This document shows, piece by piece, positions 7,114 through 19,744 of a DNA stretch of 40,649 nucleotides. Position 1 is the first letter of the stretch. Every line of letters begins with the position of its first letter. The stretch spans positions 1 to 40,649 of the forward strand of contig JAADIY010000029.1 in the NCBI GenBank assembly GCA_013151045.1, given 5' to 3'. Origin of the DNA: Gammaproteobacteria bacterium. GTDB lineage: Bacteria > Pseudomonadota > Gammaproteobacteria > GCA-2400775. The notes beneath the pieces are model-generated. The model had not been told where the DNA came from. It did not search any database and worked only from the letters and a program-made list of their open reading frames with translations. A program made the position numbers and the translations under genes.

Positions 7114-9834
7114 ATGGTTGCAAATATTTTTAGAAAGGTCTTTGGTAGTCGTAACGATCGCTATATCAAGCGTCTGCGTCCAATAGTCGAGCGTGTAAAT
7201 GAGCTGGAAAATGAAATCAGCGATTTATCTGATGAAGATCTTATTATAAGGACAGAAGCTCTGCGACAGCGAGCCTCTGATGGCGAATCATTAGACAGCC
7301 TTATTCCTGAAGCTTTTGCTACGGTAAGAGAAGCCGGTAAGCGTGTTCACAATATGCGTCATTTTGATGTGCAGCTTATTGGTGGCATGGTCTTAAACCA
7401 AGGCAAGATTGCAGAAATGCGTACTGGTGAAGGTAAGACTTTAGTGGCAACGCTTGCCGGATACTTAAATGCATTACCTGGTGAAGGAGTGCACGTTGTT
7501 ACGGTTAACGACTATTTGGCAAAACGCGATGCTGAATGGATGGGGCAGATATACCGTTTCTTAGGTATGACGGTAGGTGTGATTTATAGCGGCCAAGATC
7601 AACAAGAAAAGCGCGATGCTTATGCTTGCGATATTGTGTACGGTACCAATAATGAATTTGGCTTTGATTATCTTAGAGATAATATGGCTTTTTCGTCAGC
7701 GGATCGCGTTCAACGTAAATTGAATTTTGCCATTATTGATGAGGTGGATTCGATTCTCATCGATGAGGCGCGGACCCCATTGATTATTTCTGGTGCCGTT
7801 GAAGATAAAACAGATTTATATATCAGTGTTAATAAGCTGATTCCTGGTCTTGTTAAGCAAGAAGAAGAGGATGGTCCAGGTGATTTTAGTGTTGATGAAA
7901 AAGCACGCCAAGTTTATTTGACTGAAGAAGGCCATCAACACGTAGAAGAATTGCTGGAAAATGCCGGTTTGTTAGGTCAGGGCGAAAGTTTATATGAAGC
8001 TTCTAATATCACGTTAATGCATCATATTAATTGTGCTTTACGTGCTCATGTCCTGTTTCAAAAGGATGTGCACTATGTGGTTAATAACGATGAAGTGGTC
8101 ATTGTTGATGAATTTACTGGCCGGACAATGCCAGGTCGACGTTGGTCGGATGGTTTGCATCAAGCGGTTGAAGCAAAAGAAGATGTAGCCATTCAGCAAG
8201 AAAACCAAACTTTGGCTTCTATTACTTTTCAAAATTTCTTCCGCTTGTATAACAAGCTAAGCGGTATGACCGGTACTGCAGATACTGAAGCATTTGAGTT
8301 TCAGCAGATTTATGGTTTAGAGGTGGTTGTTGTGCCAACGCATCGTGAGATGGTGCGTGACGATATGACGGATTTGATCTATCTCACCGCAAACGAAAAA
8401 TACGATGCTATTTTGGAAGATATTCAAGATTGCTATCAGCGCAAGCAGCCAGTATTGGTGGGTACAGCATCGATTGAAACTTCAGAGTATTTGTCTGGTT
8501 TGTTGAATAAGGTGGGCGTCAAACATGAAGTATTGAACGCTAAGCAGCATGAACGTGAGGCGGATATTATTGCTCAGGCGGGTAGTCCAGGGGCAATCAC
8601 CATTGCTACTAATATGGCTGGTCGCGGAACGGATATTGTTCTAGGTGGTAATCTTGAGGTCGCTCTTAGTAAGGTTGATGCGAATGATAGTGCTGCACTT
8701 CAAGCTGCGAATGATGAATGGCAGGCTGTGCATGAGCAAGTATTAGAGTCTGGTGGTTTGCATGTGATTGGTACTGAGCGACATGAATCACGACGTATTG
8801 ATAATCAGTTGCGCGGGCGTTCAGGTCGTCAAGGTGATGCCGGTTCTACGCGTTTTTATCTTTCTTTAGAAGATAACTTGATGCGGATTTTCGCCTCGGA
8901 TCGTGTGGCGAATATGATGCAAAAACTCGGCATGCAAAAAGGCGAGGCTATAGAGCATGGTCTGGTTTCTAAGGCGATTGAAAATGCGCAGCGTAAAGTT
9001 GAAGGCCATAACTTTGATATTCGTAAGCAATTGCTTGAATATGATGACGTTGCCAATGACCAACGTAAAGTAGTCTACGAGCAGCGTAACGAATTGATGG
9101 ACAGTGATGATGTGTCTGACACTATTAACACGATTCGTGAAGATGTTGTTAACGAAGTGATCAGCCGTCATTTACCACCAGGTAGCTTAGAAGAGCAATG
9201 GGATGTGGCCAATTTAGAAAAAGATATTGAGCAGCAGTTTGTGATGAGTGCGCCTATACGGCAATGGCTTGATGATGACGATAGCCTGCACGAAGAAATA
9301 TTACGTCAGAAGCTGCATGATATGGCGGTAGAAAGTTATCGTGAGAAAGAGGCGCAAGCTGGCCCTGAAGCGATGCGTCACTTGGAAAAGGCGGTGATGT
9401 TACGTGTGCTTGATAATATGTGGAAAGATCATCTGGCGGCGATGGACCATTTGCGTCAAAGCATTAATCTTCGCGGTTATGCGCAAAAAAATCCGAAACA
9501 AGAATATAAGCGTGAAGCGTTTGATATGTTCAATAGCTTGCTTGAGCGTATTCGTCTTGAGGTGGTGACTATGATTAGTCGCGTGCAGGTAAGAGATGAA
9601 GAAGATGTTGAAGTAATCGAAGAGCAACGCCGTCAGCAGCCGTCTGAAATGCAGTATCAGCATGCTGATAGTTCGGCTATACCAGACCAATCGGGCCAGC
9701 CGGCGCAGGGTGAGCAAGGCGCGGAGCACGTAGGTGATACCTTTGTTCGCTCTCAACCGAAGGTGGGGCGTAACGAACCTTGTCCTTGCGGTTCCGGTAA
9801 AAAATATAAGCAATGTCACGGTAAGTTAGCTTAA
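7114..9834 (+). CDS. secA: Preprotein translocase ATPase subunit SecA
   Basis: SecA is the motor that drives unfolded preproteins through SecYEG. The 906-aa sequence has Walker A GEGKT at 105-109, the DEAD-like [16 protein letters not shown] near 209-223, the preprotein cross-linking region, the second nucleotide fold ([16 protein letters not shown]), the helical scaffold, and the C-terminal SecB/zinc motif [13 protein letters not shown] (C890, C892, C901, H902). The length is normal. The start ATG sits in a very A+T-rich leader with no recognisable Shine-Dalgarno sequence, which may keep initiation low. No secM-like arrest ORF is visible upstream; the neighbour there is dciA on the other strand. 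Confidence 0.98.
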   Translation: MVANIFRKVFGSRNDRYIKRLRPIVERVNELENEISDLSDEDLIIRTEALRQRASDGESLDSLIPEAFATVREAGKRVHNMRHFDVQLIGGMVLNQGKIAEMRTGEGKTLVATLAGYLNALPGEGVHVVTVNDYLAKRDAEWMGQIYRFLGMTVGVIYSGQDQQEKRDAYACDIVYGTNNEFGFDYLRDNMAFSSADRVQRKLNFAIIDEVDSILIDEARTPLIISGAVEDKTDLYISVNKLIPGLVKQEEEDGPGDFSVDEKARQVYLTEEGHQHVEELLENAGLLGQGESLYEASNITLMHHINCALRAHVLFQKDVHYVVNNDEVVIVDEFTGRTMPGRRWSDGLHQAVEAKEDVAIQQENQTLASITFQNFFRLYNKLSGMTGTADTEAFEFQQIYGLEVVVVPTHREMVRDDMTDLIYLTANEKYDAILEDIQDCYQRKQPVLVGTASIETSEYLSGLLNKVGVKHEVLNAKQHEREADIIAQAGSPGAITIATNMAGRGTDIVLGGNLEVALSKVDANDSAALQAANDEWQAVHEQVLESGGLHVIGTERHESRRIDNQLRGRSGRQGDAGSTRFYLSLEDNLMRIFASDRVANMMQKLGMQKGEAIEHGLVSKAIENAQRKVEGHNFDIRKQLLEYDDVANDQRKVVYEQRNELMDSDDVSDTINTIREDVVNEVISRHLPPGSLEEQWDVANLEKDIEQQFVMSAPIRQWLDDDDSLHEEILRQKLHDMAVESYREKEAQAGPEAMRHLEKAVMLRVLDNMWKDHLAAMDHLRQSINLRGYAQKNPKQEYKREAFDMFNSLLERIRLEVVTMISRVQVRDEEDVEVIEEQRRQQPSEMQYQHADSSAIPDQSGQPAQGEQGAEHVGDTFVRSQPKVGRNEPCPCGSGKKYKQCHGKLA

Positions 9835-9851
9835 GCGTTTAATCGAGCATA

Positions 9852-11078
9852 GTGAGTACTGATCAAACAGCGATAGTGGTTGAAAAAAGCGCTAGACCTA
9901 TTAAAGGGGTTCGCTTAGCGACCGCGTGTGCGGGTATTAAGCAGACCGAGCGCGATGATGTCACGCTGATTGAGCTAACGGAAGGTTCTCGGTGTGTAGC
10001 GGTATTCACTCAGAATCGGTTTTGTGCTGCGCCAGTTGTGTTGGCAAAGCAGCATCTTGCTCAAGCCACGCCGCGCTATTTATTGATTAATAGTGGTAAC
10101 GCCAATGCCGGTATGGGGGAGATTGGCCGCGCCGATGCTACAGCCAGTTGCCTTGAGTTGTCAAAAAAAGCAGGTGTTGATCAAACAGCAGTATTGCCAT
10201 TTTCGACCGGAGTGATCGGTCAGCCCTTAGCCGTAGATAAAATCACTGCAGTGATGGATGAATTGATTACAGCGTTAGAAGAAGACGGCTGGTCCGCGGC
10301 AGCGACAGCGATAATGACGACAGATACTGTCGAGAAGGTGGCATCGGTTCAATGTCAGTATGGTGATGATAGCTTTACCGTAACGGGTATCGCTAAAGGA
10401 TCAGGCATGATTCATCCCAATATGGCGACTATGCTTGCTTATATCGCTACTGATGTGGGTGTTAGCAAAGAGGTGCTATCCCAATGTTTAAGCACCGCAG
10501 TATCTCAGTCATTTAACAGTATTACCGTAGACGGCGATACGTCGACCAACGATGCCTGTGTGTTGATGGCAACGGGGCAAAATACTTTGCATATCGATAG
10601 CGTTGATAGCTCAAGCTATAAGGCTCTGAGTACGGCTGTTAATTCAGTCTGTAAGGCTTTGGCCATGGCGATAGTCGCTGATGGTGAAGGTGCTACGTGT
10701 GTGGTCCATGTCGAGGTCAGTGGCGGTCAATCGGTTGCAGAGTGTCGACAAGTGGCAGATACCGTTGCCTTATCACCATTGGTGAAAACAGCCTTATTTG
10801 CTCAAGACCCCAATTGGGGGCGTGTGCTGGCTGCGGTAGGACGTGCCGGTATTGCTGATCTAGATGCGGATAAAGTCACTATCTACCTCGATGAGGTGCT
10901 GATTGCAGAAAGTGGTTCGCGCGCCGCTAATTATGACGAACAGGCGGCAAAGCGAGTCATGGAGCGACAAGAATATCGATTATGTATTGGCTTGGGACGT
11001 GGTGCAGAGGCTGCCCAGGTTACGACATGCGATTTATCTTACGACTATGTGCGTATTAATGCGGAATATCGCAGCTAA
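9852..11078 (+). CDS. argJ: Bifunctional ornithine acetyltransferase / N-acetylglutamate synthase
   Basis: ArgJ moves the acetyl group from N-acetylornithine to glutamate (the cyclic arginine pathway) and in some members also uses acetyl-CoA. The 408-aa precursor cleaves itself at the Ala-Thr bond within KGSGMIHPNMATMLAY, and the new N-terminal Thr (T193) is the nucleophile. NSGNANAG and DPNWGRVLAAVGRAG are further family signatures. The start is GTG at 9852, 17 bp after secA, so co-transcription is likely. argB, another arginine pathway gene, lies about 7 kb downstream. Whether this enzyme is mono- or bifunctional cannot be told from sequence alone. Confidence 0.95.
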   Translation: MSTDQTAIVVEKSARPIKGVRLATACAGIKQTERDDVTLIELTEGSRCVAVFTQNRFCAAPVVLAKQHLAQATPRYLLINSGNANAGMGEIGRADATASCLELSKKAGVDQTAVLPFSTGVIGQPLAVDKITAVMDELITALEEDGWSAAATAIMTTDTVEKVASVQCQYGDDSFTVTGIAKGSGMIHPNMATMLAYIATDVGVSKEVLSQCLSTAVSQSFNSITVDGDTSTNDACVLMATGQNTLHIDSVDSSSYKALSTAVNSVCKALAMAIVADGEGATCVVHVEVSGGQSVAECRQVADTVALSPLVKTALFAQDPNWGRVLAAVGRAGIADLDADKVTIYLDEVLIAESGSRAANYDEQAAKRVMERQEYRLCIGLGRGAEAAQVTTCDLSYDYVRINAEYRS

Positions 11079-11177
11079 GGAGCGTTAAAGTATTAAATTT
11101 TTATATTGGTTTAATTGTAGGCTCCATTTTGCATTAAACTCAGGTATGATCCGACTGATTCGCGTGGAGAGTGATAT

Positions 11178-12392
11178 ATGACATTGAATACTATACTAAA
11201 TTTCTTAGACGGTGGCTTGTTAGAGCCAACGGTTTGGGGCTATATTGGTTGGACATTATTGTTGACCCATATCACTATTGTCGGTGTTACCGTCTATTTA
11301 CACCGTTGTCAGGCGCATCGTGCTTTAGAGCTTCACGTTAGTATCAGTCATTTTTTCCGTTTTTGGATGTGGTTGACTACGGGTATGCGTACCAAAGAGT
11401 GGGCAGCTATTCATCGTAAGCATCACGCTAAATGTGAGACAGAAGGTGATCCGCATAGCCCAGTCGTTTTAGGTCTAGATAGGGTGCTATGGCAGGGTGC
11501 TGAGCTTTATCAGCAAGAAGCAGATAACGCTGAAACGCTAGAAAGATACGGTAAAGGCACCCCGGATGACTGGATGGAAAGACATCTTTATGCGCGTTCA
11601 AAAAACTGGGGTATTTCGGTGATGTTTGTTATCGACATACTGTTATTTGGTGTTGCTGGCATTGCTGTTTGGGCTGTTCAGATGGCCTGGATTCCATTTT
11701 TCGCTGCTGGGGTGATCAATGGTTTGGGTCATTGGTGGGGCTATCGCAGCTATGAGTGTGATGATGCCGCAACTAATATTTCTCCTATTGGTATTTTGAT
11801 CGGCGGTGAGGAATTGCATAACAATCATCATGCTTTTGCCAGTTCAGCAAAACTGTCATCAAAATGGTACGAGTTTGATATTGGTTGGATGTATATCTGT
11901 CTATTGGAAATATTTTGTTTAGCGAAAGTTAAGAAGTTGCCACCTGAGCTGACGATTGATAGAGAAAAAATGGCGCTGGATACTGACACCGTTGTTGCCA
12001 TGGTGGGTAACCGTCTGCAAGTGATGTCTAATTATTGCCAAGAAGTATTAAAACGCGTGCATCGTGACGAAGTGGGTAAGGCCGATGTCGTGGTGCGAGA
12101 GGATTTACACCGCAGTCTTCCTTTGTTGATACGTGAAGCGAGTCTTATGGATGGCATTAGCAAAGAGCGTCTTGAGAGTGTATTAGATACTAATGAAGCA
12201 TTAACGACGGTTTATTCGTTTAAGCAAAACCTACAAGAAATTATGAAGCGCTCAGCGGTGACTCATGAGCACTTGTTGGAAGCGATACAGGAATGGTGCC
12301 ATCAGGCTGAAGAAACTGGTATTAAGGCCTTAGAGGAGTTTGCGCAGGCATTAAGAGGGTATTCAATGCAAACCACGCCGGCAATGGCTTAA
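11178..12392 (+). CDS. Integral-membrane acyl (delta-9 type) fatty acid desaturase
   Basis: This is a di-iron membrane desaturase that introduces a cis double bond into acyl chains, controlling membrane fluidity. The three histidine boxes are HRCQAH (42-47), HRKHH (79-83) and HNNHH (214-218), as in acyl-CoA desaturases such as Pseudomonas DesB. Hydrophobic stretches at about 21-41, 55-70, 145-165 and 166-186 supply the membrane helices. After the catalytic core (about residue 255) there is a soluble, helical, charged tail of about 150 residues not needed for catalysis in minimal desaturases. An upstream TATGAT at 11145-11150 could be a -10 box, and GGAGAG lies before the ATG. The gene is closed by the terminator at 12423. 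The exact substrate (CoA, ACP or phospholipid) is uncertain. Confidence 0.87.
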   Translation: MTLNTILNFLDGGLLEPTVWGYIGWTLLLTHITIVGVTVYLHRCQAHRALELHVSISHFFRFWMWLTTGMRTKEWAAIHRKHHAKCETEGDPHSPVVLGLDRVLWQGAELYQQEADNAETLERYGKGTPDDWMERHLYARSKNWGISVMFVIDILLFGVAGIAVWAVQMAWIPFFAAGVINGLGHWWGYRSYECDDAATNISPIGILIGGEELHNNHHAFASSAKLSSKWYEFDIGWMYICLLEIFCLAKVKKLPPELTIDREKMALDTDTVVAMVGNRLQVMSNYCQEVLKRVHRDEVGKADVVVREDLHRSLPLLIREASLMDGISKERLESVLDTNEALTTVYSFKQNLQEIMKRSAVTHEHLLEAIQEWCHQAEETGIKALEEFAQALRGYSMQTTPAMA

Positions 12393-12422
12393 GTCTTTAG
12401 GTCTTGTACAAAAAAGAACAAT

Positions 12423-12450
12423 AAAAAACCCCGCTTAGGCGGGGTTTTTT
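12423..12450. terminator. Bidirectional rho-independent terminator between desaturase and rpmG
   Basis: A perfect 12-bp stem, six A then CCCCGC, a TTAG loop, then GCGGGG and six T. The U-tract is present on both strands, so it can stop both the desaturase (plus) and the converging rpmB-rpmG transcript (minus). Confidence 0.93.
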
Positions 12451-12475
12451 ATTGTCGACAAAAGCGGGAGGCTAC

Positions 12476-12631
12476 TTACTTGATTTTGCCTTCTTTGTAG
12501 ATCACGTGTTGACGTACAACAGGATCATACTTCTTGATTTCCATCTTATCAGGAGTATTACGTTTATTCTTTACGGTAGTGTAAAAATGACCGGTACCGG
12601 CAGAAGAATTAAGTCTAATTTTTTCGTACAT
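12476..12631 (-). CDS. rpmG: 50S ribosomal protein L33
   Basis: This is a 51-residue protein of the large ribosomal subunit, too short for many ORF filters. Reading the minus strand gives a start [19 protein letters not shown] and an end [10 protein letters not shown], matching L33 of Proteobacteria. It has no cysteines, so it is the zinc-independent form. It lies 33 bp downstream of rpmB on the same strand, the conserved rpmB-rpmG pair, and its transcript ends at the terminator 12423-12450. The usual MREKI start is MYEKI here. Confidence 0.96.
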   Translation of the reverse strand: MYEKIRLNSSAGTGHFYTTVKNKRNTPDKMEIKKYDPVVRQHVIYKEGKIK

Positions 12632-12664
12632 GATGCTTTGTGCCCGTGATTAAAGTTTTTGGGA

Positions 12665-12901
12665 TTAAACGCTTTCGCCGCGTTTGCGCATGTCAGCAAC
12701 GACTTGGTCGATACCTACTTTGTCAACAATACGCATGCCTTTAGATGAGATACGAAGGCGTACCCAGCGACCTTCGGCTTCTAGCCAAAACCGGCGTGAG
12801 CGAAGATTCGGTAAAAAACGACGGCGCGTTCTGTTATTAGCATGAGAAACATTGTTCCCCGCCATTGGTCGTTTTCCGGTAACTTGGCATACCCTAGACA
12901 T
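12665..12901 (-). CDS. rpmB: 50S ribosomal protein L28
   Basis: This 78-residue ribosomal protein begins [20 protein letters not shown] and ends with DMRKRGESV, typical of gammaproteobacterial L28. I chose the ATG at 12899-12901 because it follows GGTGGAG with good spacing; an upstream in-frame GTG would add five residues (MVELK) that overlap that SD. It is first in the rpmB-rpmG pair with its own candidate promoter at 12967-12995. Confidence 0.97.
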   Translation of the reverse strand: MSRVCQVTGKRPMAGNNVSHANNRTRRRFLPNLRSRRFWLEAEGRWVRLRISSKGMRIVDKVGIDQVVADMRKRGESV

Positions 12902-12966
12902 TTTTAACTCCACCAATAATTAAAATACGCACGCATCAGCGCGTACGTAGTAAACCAAAGCCCGCC

Positions 12967-12995
12967 TTTATACCAGAATCTGGTCATATGAACAA
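12967..12995 (-). promoter_or_regulatory. Candidate rpmB-rpmG promoter with an internal palindrome
   Basis: On the minus strand TTGTTC (12990-12995) and TATAAA (12967-12972) are separated by exactly 17 bp, about 70 bp before the L28 start. The spacer and the edge of the -10 box hold a palindrome, ACCAGA-A-TCTGGT (12972-12984), placed where a repressor would block RNA polymerase. The -35 is weak (3/6), the -10 good (5/6). Confidence 0.45.
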
Positions 12996-13017
12996 GAAAA
13001 ATGATAGACATTTTCAC

Positions 13018-13692
13018 TCATATTAGTCCGCGTTCAGCGACCGATGTCGTCTGGCCGGCGCCAATAATGACATGGTCGAGAACGCGTATATCAACTAGCT
13101 CTAAGGCCTCCTTGAGGCGCCGTGTTAGCGTAATATCTGCCTGGCTAGGCTCTGAGTCGCCGGATGGGTGATTATGGGCAAATATGAGCGCTGAGGCATT
13201 ATATTTCAGAGCTTGCTTGACGATTTCCCTTGGATATACGGATGCCTGGTTGATTGTGCCGTGAAAAAGCTTTTCAAAGCGAATGAGGTGGTGACGGTTA
13301 TCGAGGAAGAGGCAGGCAAACACTTCGTGAGGGTAATGCCGTAGTTGGCTGGCTAAGTAGCGTCGTGTTCGAGTCGGATTAAGCATGACTTCTTGGCCAG
13401 TGAGTTCCTCAGATAAATAACGCTTACCCAGCTCCAGTGCAGCTTGAAACTGGCTATAAGCAGCATTACCGACCCCATGATGCTGGCAAAATCGCTGATA
13501 ATCGGTGCCCAATAAGGGTGATAAACCGCCAAATTCTTCAAGCAGAGACCTGCCTAGCTCAATAGCATTGTATCTAGCAGTGCCAGAGCGTAAGAATATG
13601 GCGAGTAACTCGGCGTTGGAAAGAGTGTTTGCCCCGTGATTGAGTAATTTTTCGCGTGGTTGTTCGTCTTCAGGCCACTGATGTATCGCCAT
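13018..13692 (-). CDS. radC: RadC/JAMM-family protein
   Basis: This 224-aa protein has an N-terminal helix-hairpin-helix-like region (residues 1-100) and a C-terminal JAB1/MPN metalloprotease-like domain. The metal-binding motif HNHPSGDSEPSQAD (173-186) is complete, with both His and the Asp. The name comes from an old link with DNA repair that was later withdrawn in E. coli; the biochemical role is unsettled. The start ATG has GGAGAG upstream. It lies between rpmB and coaBC as in Pseudomonas. It diverges from coaBC and sits upstream of rpmB on the same strand. Confidence 0.94.
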   Translation of the reverse strand: MAIHQWPEDEQPREKLLNHGANTLSNAELLAIFLRSGTARYNAIELGRSLLEEFGGLSPLLGTDYQRFCQHHGVGNAAYSQFQAALELGKRYLSEELTGQEVMLNPTRTRRYLASQLRHYPHEVFACLFLDNRHHLIRFEKLFHGTINQASVYPREIVKQALKYNASALIFAHNHPSGDSEPSQADITLTRRLKEALELVDIRVLDHVIIGAGQTTSVAERGLI

Positions 13693-13756
13693 AGTCTCTC
13701 CTTAGACATTAGGTGTTCCTATACAATCCATTGATTTTGTCGTGATTAATGTTACC

Positions 13757-13774
13757 TTAAAGTGCTTTAAAGTG
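13757..13774. repeat. Tandem TTAAAGTG repeat upstream of coaBC
   Basis: TTAAAGTG occurs at 13757-13764 and 13767-13774, exactly one helical turn (10 bp) apart, in the 122-bp radC-coaBC divergent gap. The phasing would suit a dimeric regulator, but no matching regulator is known to me. Confidence 0.35.
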
Positions 13775-13814
13775 TCTCTATGACTACAAATCGAGTATTA
13801 AAATTAAATACCTT

Positions 13815-15014
13815 ATGTTAGAACTAGCAAATAAGCGAGTGTTATTGGGTGTCAGTGGCAGTATTGCCGCTTACAAAAGCGCAGAACTGGTCAGATTGTT
13901 GTGCAAGCAAGGTGCACAAGTGCGGGTGGTTATGACCGCAACAGCGACGGAGTTTATTCAACCGCTGACCTTCCAGGCCTTGTCTGGAAATGTTGTCTAC
14001 AGTGCATGGGATGATGCCGACCGCGGTGATGGTATGGGCCATATTGAATTGGCCCGCTGGGCAGATGTGATTGTTATCGCTCCAGCCAGTGCAGACTTTC
14101 TTGCACGCTTACGCCAAGGTATGGCGGGTGATTTATTGACAACCTTGTGTCTAGCGAGCGACGGCACCATTGCCGTTGCTCCAGCGATGAATCGATTAAT
14201 GTGGGAGAACGCTGCTACTAAAGAGAACCTCGCTGTTCTTAAGCAACGAGGAATTCATATTCTCGGCCCTGGCACAGGTGGTCAGGCTTGTGGAGAGGTA
14301 GGACTTGGTCGAATGCTAGAGCCGGAGCAATTGGCACGTGATATCCCGACGCTTTTCTCAACAGGCATCTTATCTGGGACTAAATTATTGTTAACCGCGG
14401 GGCCAACGCGCGAACCCATTGATGCTATGCGGTTTCTCAGTAATCGTAGTTCCGGGAAAATGGGTTATGCCTTGGCCCAAGCCGCGATTGAAGCGGGAGC
14501 AGACGTAACATTAATTAGTGGTCCAGTCGCGCTGCCATCGCCATCGCGGGCAAAGCGTTTAAATGTAAATAGCGCCGATGAAATGTATGACGCGGTGATG
14601 TCTGAGGTTGCGGCCAATGATGTTTTTATTAGTGCAGCAGCCGTTGCTGATTATCGACCGGCTAACCCGTCAAAAGAAAAAGTAAAACGCAAAGACGATA
14701 ATGTTGATTTAGCGCTGACGCAAAATCGCGATATCGTAGCCAGCGTTGCAGCCTTGCCAAATAAGCCGTTCACTGTTGGTTTCGCTGCTGAGACCAGCGA
14801 TGTTGAAGTGCACGCGCGCGGTAAATTAGAGCGTAAGGGTTTAGATCTCATCGCTGCTAACCAAGTTGGTGAGGGCCAAGGGGCTGAAGTCGATGATAAC
14901 GCGATGACCATGTACTGGGCTGACGGTAGCCAGCATTTGGAAAAAACGACAAAAAATAAATTAGCGCGTCAGATGGTAGCGATAATTGGGGAACATTATC
15001 GTGCAGAAAGTTGA
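13815..15014 (+). CDS. coaBC: Bifunctional phosphopantothenoylcysteine synthetase/decarboxylase
   Basis: This fused enzyme carries out two steps of coenzyme A synthesis. The N-terminal CoaC flavoprotein (about 1-185) has the active-site His in [10 protein letters not shown] (H76), the PAMN motif (N126) and a Cys in GGQACGEVG (C159). The C-terminal CoaB half (about 188-399) has [21 protein letters not shown] and the lysine-rich KEKVKRK loop that closes over the acyl-CMP intermediate. The 399-aa length is usual. The ATG at 13815 has no strong Shine-Dalgarno. The 3' end overlaps dut by 14 bp, so the two are surely co-transcribed. Confidence 0.97.
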   Translation: MLELANKRVLLGVSGSIAAYKSAELVRLLCKQGAQVRVVMTATATEFIQPLTFQALSGNVVYSAWDDADRGDGMGHIELARWADVIVIAPASADFLARLRQGMAGDLLTTLCLASDGTIAVAPAMNRLMWENAATKENLAVLKQRGIHILGPGTGGQACGEVGLGRMLEPEQLARDIPTLFSTGILSGTKLLLTAGPTREPIDAMRFLSNRSSGKMGYALAQAAIEAGADVTLISGPVALPSPSRAKRLNVNSADEMYDAVMSEVAANDVFISAAAVADYRPANPSKEKVKRKDDNVDLALTQNRDIVASVAALPNKPFTVGFAAETSDVEVHARGKLERKGLDLIAANQVGEGQGAEVDDNAMTMYWADGSQHLEKTTKNKLARQMVAIIGEHYRAES

Positions 15015-15456
15015 GCTAAAAATTTTAGATGAGCGTGTAGGCAGCGAATTTCCGCTGCCAGCTTACGCTACTGATGGTGCAGCCGGATTGGATCTGCGCG
15101 CTATGCTTGATGAAACGACAGTGATAGCGCCAGGTGAGACGATATTGATTGCCACGGGTATTGCTATCCATATTGGCGATCCGGCCTTTGCTGCGGTCAT
15201 TTTGCCGCGTTCGGGTTTAGGTCATAAACACGGTATTGTTCTTGGCAATCTAGTTGGCCTTATTGATTCGGATTATCAGGGCGGTTTATTTGTTTCCTGC
15301 TGGAATCGCGGCCAAGCTGAATTTAGCATTGAAGTCGGTGAGCGTATCGCACAGTTAGTTGTGATACCTGTGGCTCAGGTTAAGTTTGATATTGTGCAAG
15401 AGTTTGATGCAAGTGAACGAGCAGAAGGTGGTTTTGGCCATTCTGGTCGCATGTAG
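15001..15456 (+). CDS. dut: dUTP diphosphatase (dUTPase)
   Basis: The trimeric dUTPase hydrolyses dUTP to dUMP and PPi, keeping uracil out of DNA and feeding dTMP synthesis. All five motifs are present: [33 protein letters not shown] with the catalytic Asp, GERIAQLVV, and the C-terminal GGFGHSGR. I chose GTG at 15001 (151 aa) because GGGGAA lies 7 nt upstream and homologous proteins start near there; it overlaps the end of coaBC. The order coaBC-dut-algC-argB matches Pseudomonas. Confidence 0.97.
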   Translation: MQKVELKILDERVGSEFPLPAYATDGAAGLDLRAMLDETTVIAPGETILIATGIAIHIGDPAFAAVILPRSGLGHKHGIVLGNLVGLIDSDYQGGLFVSCWNRGQAEFSIEVGERIAQLVVIPVAQVKFDIVQEFDASERAEGGFGHSGRM

Positions 15457-15511
15457 TGACTGGGCGAGTTCGAAATAAGGATTGGGTTTGAGTAGTCGCT
15501 AAAGTAAGGAT

Positions 15512-19013
<3,502 letters not shown>

Positions 19014-19025
19014 ATAAATATTGGT

Positions 19026-19694
19026 TTAGCGCGCGGTAGCTGTAGCCCGCTGTGTGCCAGTGAGTATTCGATAGAGTTCTAAGTCTTGGTTGAACTTGTC
19101 GCGTACGTCGTCTTGCTCAATATTTTTTTCTTTAATAAAGGCTTCGGCTTCATCAATTTTGCTGCGCGTTTCCGCAATTTGCGCTTTGAGTAGTTTGGGC
19201 GTGATTTTACCGCTGCGCTCAAATGTTGCAGCTTCTTTGATTAGGGATTCGAGATCTAAGCGTAAACCACTTAAATTAGCTTCAACGAAATTAATGCTGA
19301 CTTGAATAGAATCAATATTGCGATCACGCGTAGCGATAAGATCTGATTCGTCGCGATAGTTGGCCACTAAGTTTCGTTTATAGTCTTCAGCTTTTTGTCG
19401 ATTTTCTTTTTCTTTTTTACGCAAAGCGGCTTCCCGACGTTCGGCGGCTAATTGTTCTTTGCTTTTCGCTGCATCGGTTTCAAGTGAACGTATTCCTGAC
19501 TCGTTAATGACTTCTCGTTTACGTTTGATATCTTTGGGCGGCACATTGTCGCTGTACTGAACATTGCCGTTTTCATCTGTCCATTTGTAAAGTTTGGCCT
19601 GTGTTATTGGTGACAACAGACACAGGCAAGCGCTAATGCCAATGCAGACAAGCAATTGGTAGGGTGAGAGAATTTTTTGTCCTAGAGACAGCAT
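19026..19694 (-). CDS. Secreted DUF4124 coiled-coil protein
   Basis: This 222-aa protein has an N-terminal signal peptide (hydrophobic residues 14-28, likely cut after TQA), directly followed by a DUF4124 domain with the hallmark KLYKWTDENGNVQYSDNVP (about 34-52). The rest is highly charged and predicted coiled coil. DUF4124 proteins are periplasmic and mostly of unknown role. It converges on argB with a 12-bp gap and diverges from the TauE/SafE gene. I can name the domain but not a function. Confidence 0.85.
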   Translation of the reverse strand: MLSLGQKILSPYQLLVCIGISACLCLLSPITQAKLYKWTDENGNVQYSDNVPPKDIKRKREVINESGIRSLETDAAKSKEQLAAERREAALRKKEKENRQKAEDYKRNLVANYRDESDLIATRDRNIDSIQVSINFVEANLSGLRLDLESLIKEAATFERSGKITPKLLKAQIAETRSKIDEAEAFIKEKNIEQDDVRDKFNQDLELYRILTGTQRATATAR

Positions 19695-19744
19695 ATCAGG
19701 CTATATTAACGAATCACGTCCCGACAATCGAGAGAGAAACTATT

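Noticed and set aside
12452-12649. 65-aa plus-strand frame opposite rpmG
   Set aside because: It is the reverse complement of the L33 gene, which is unambiguous.
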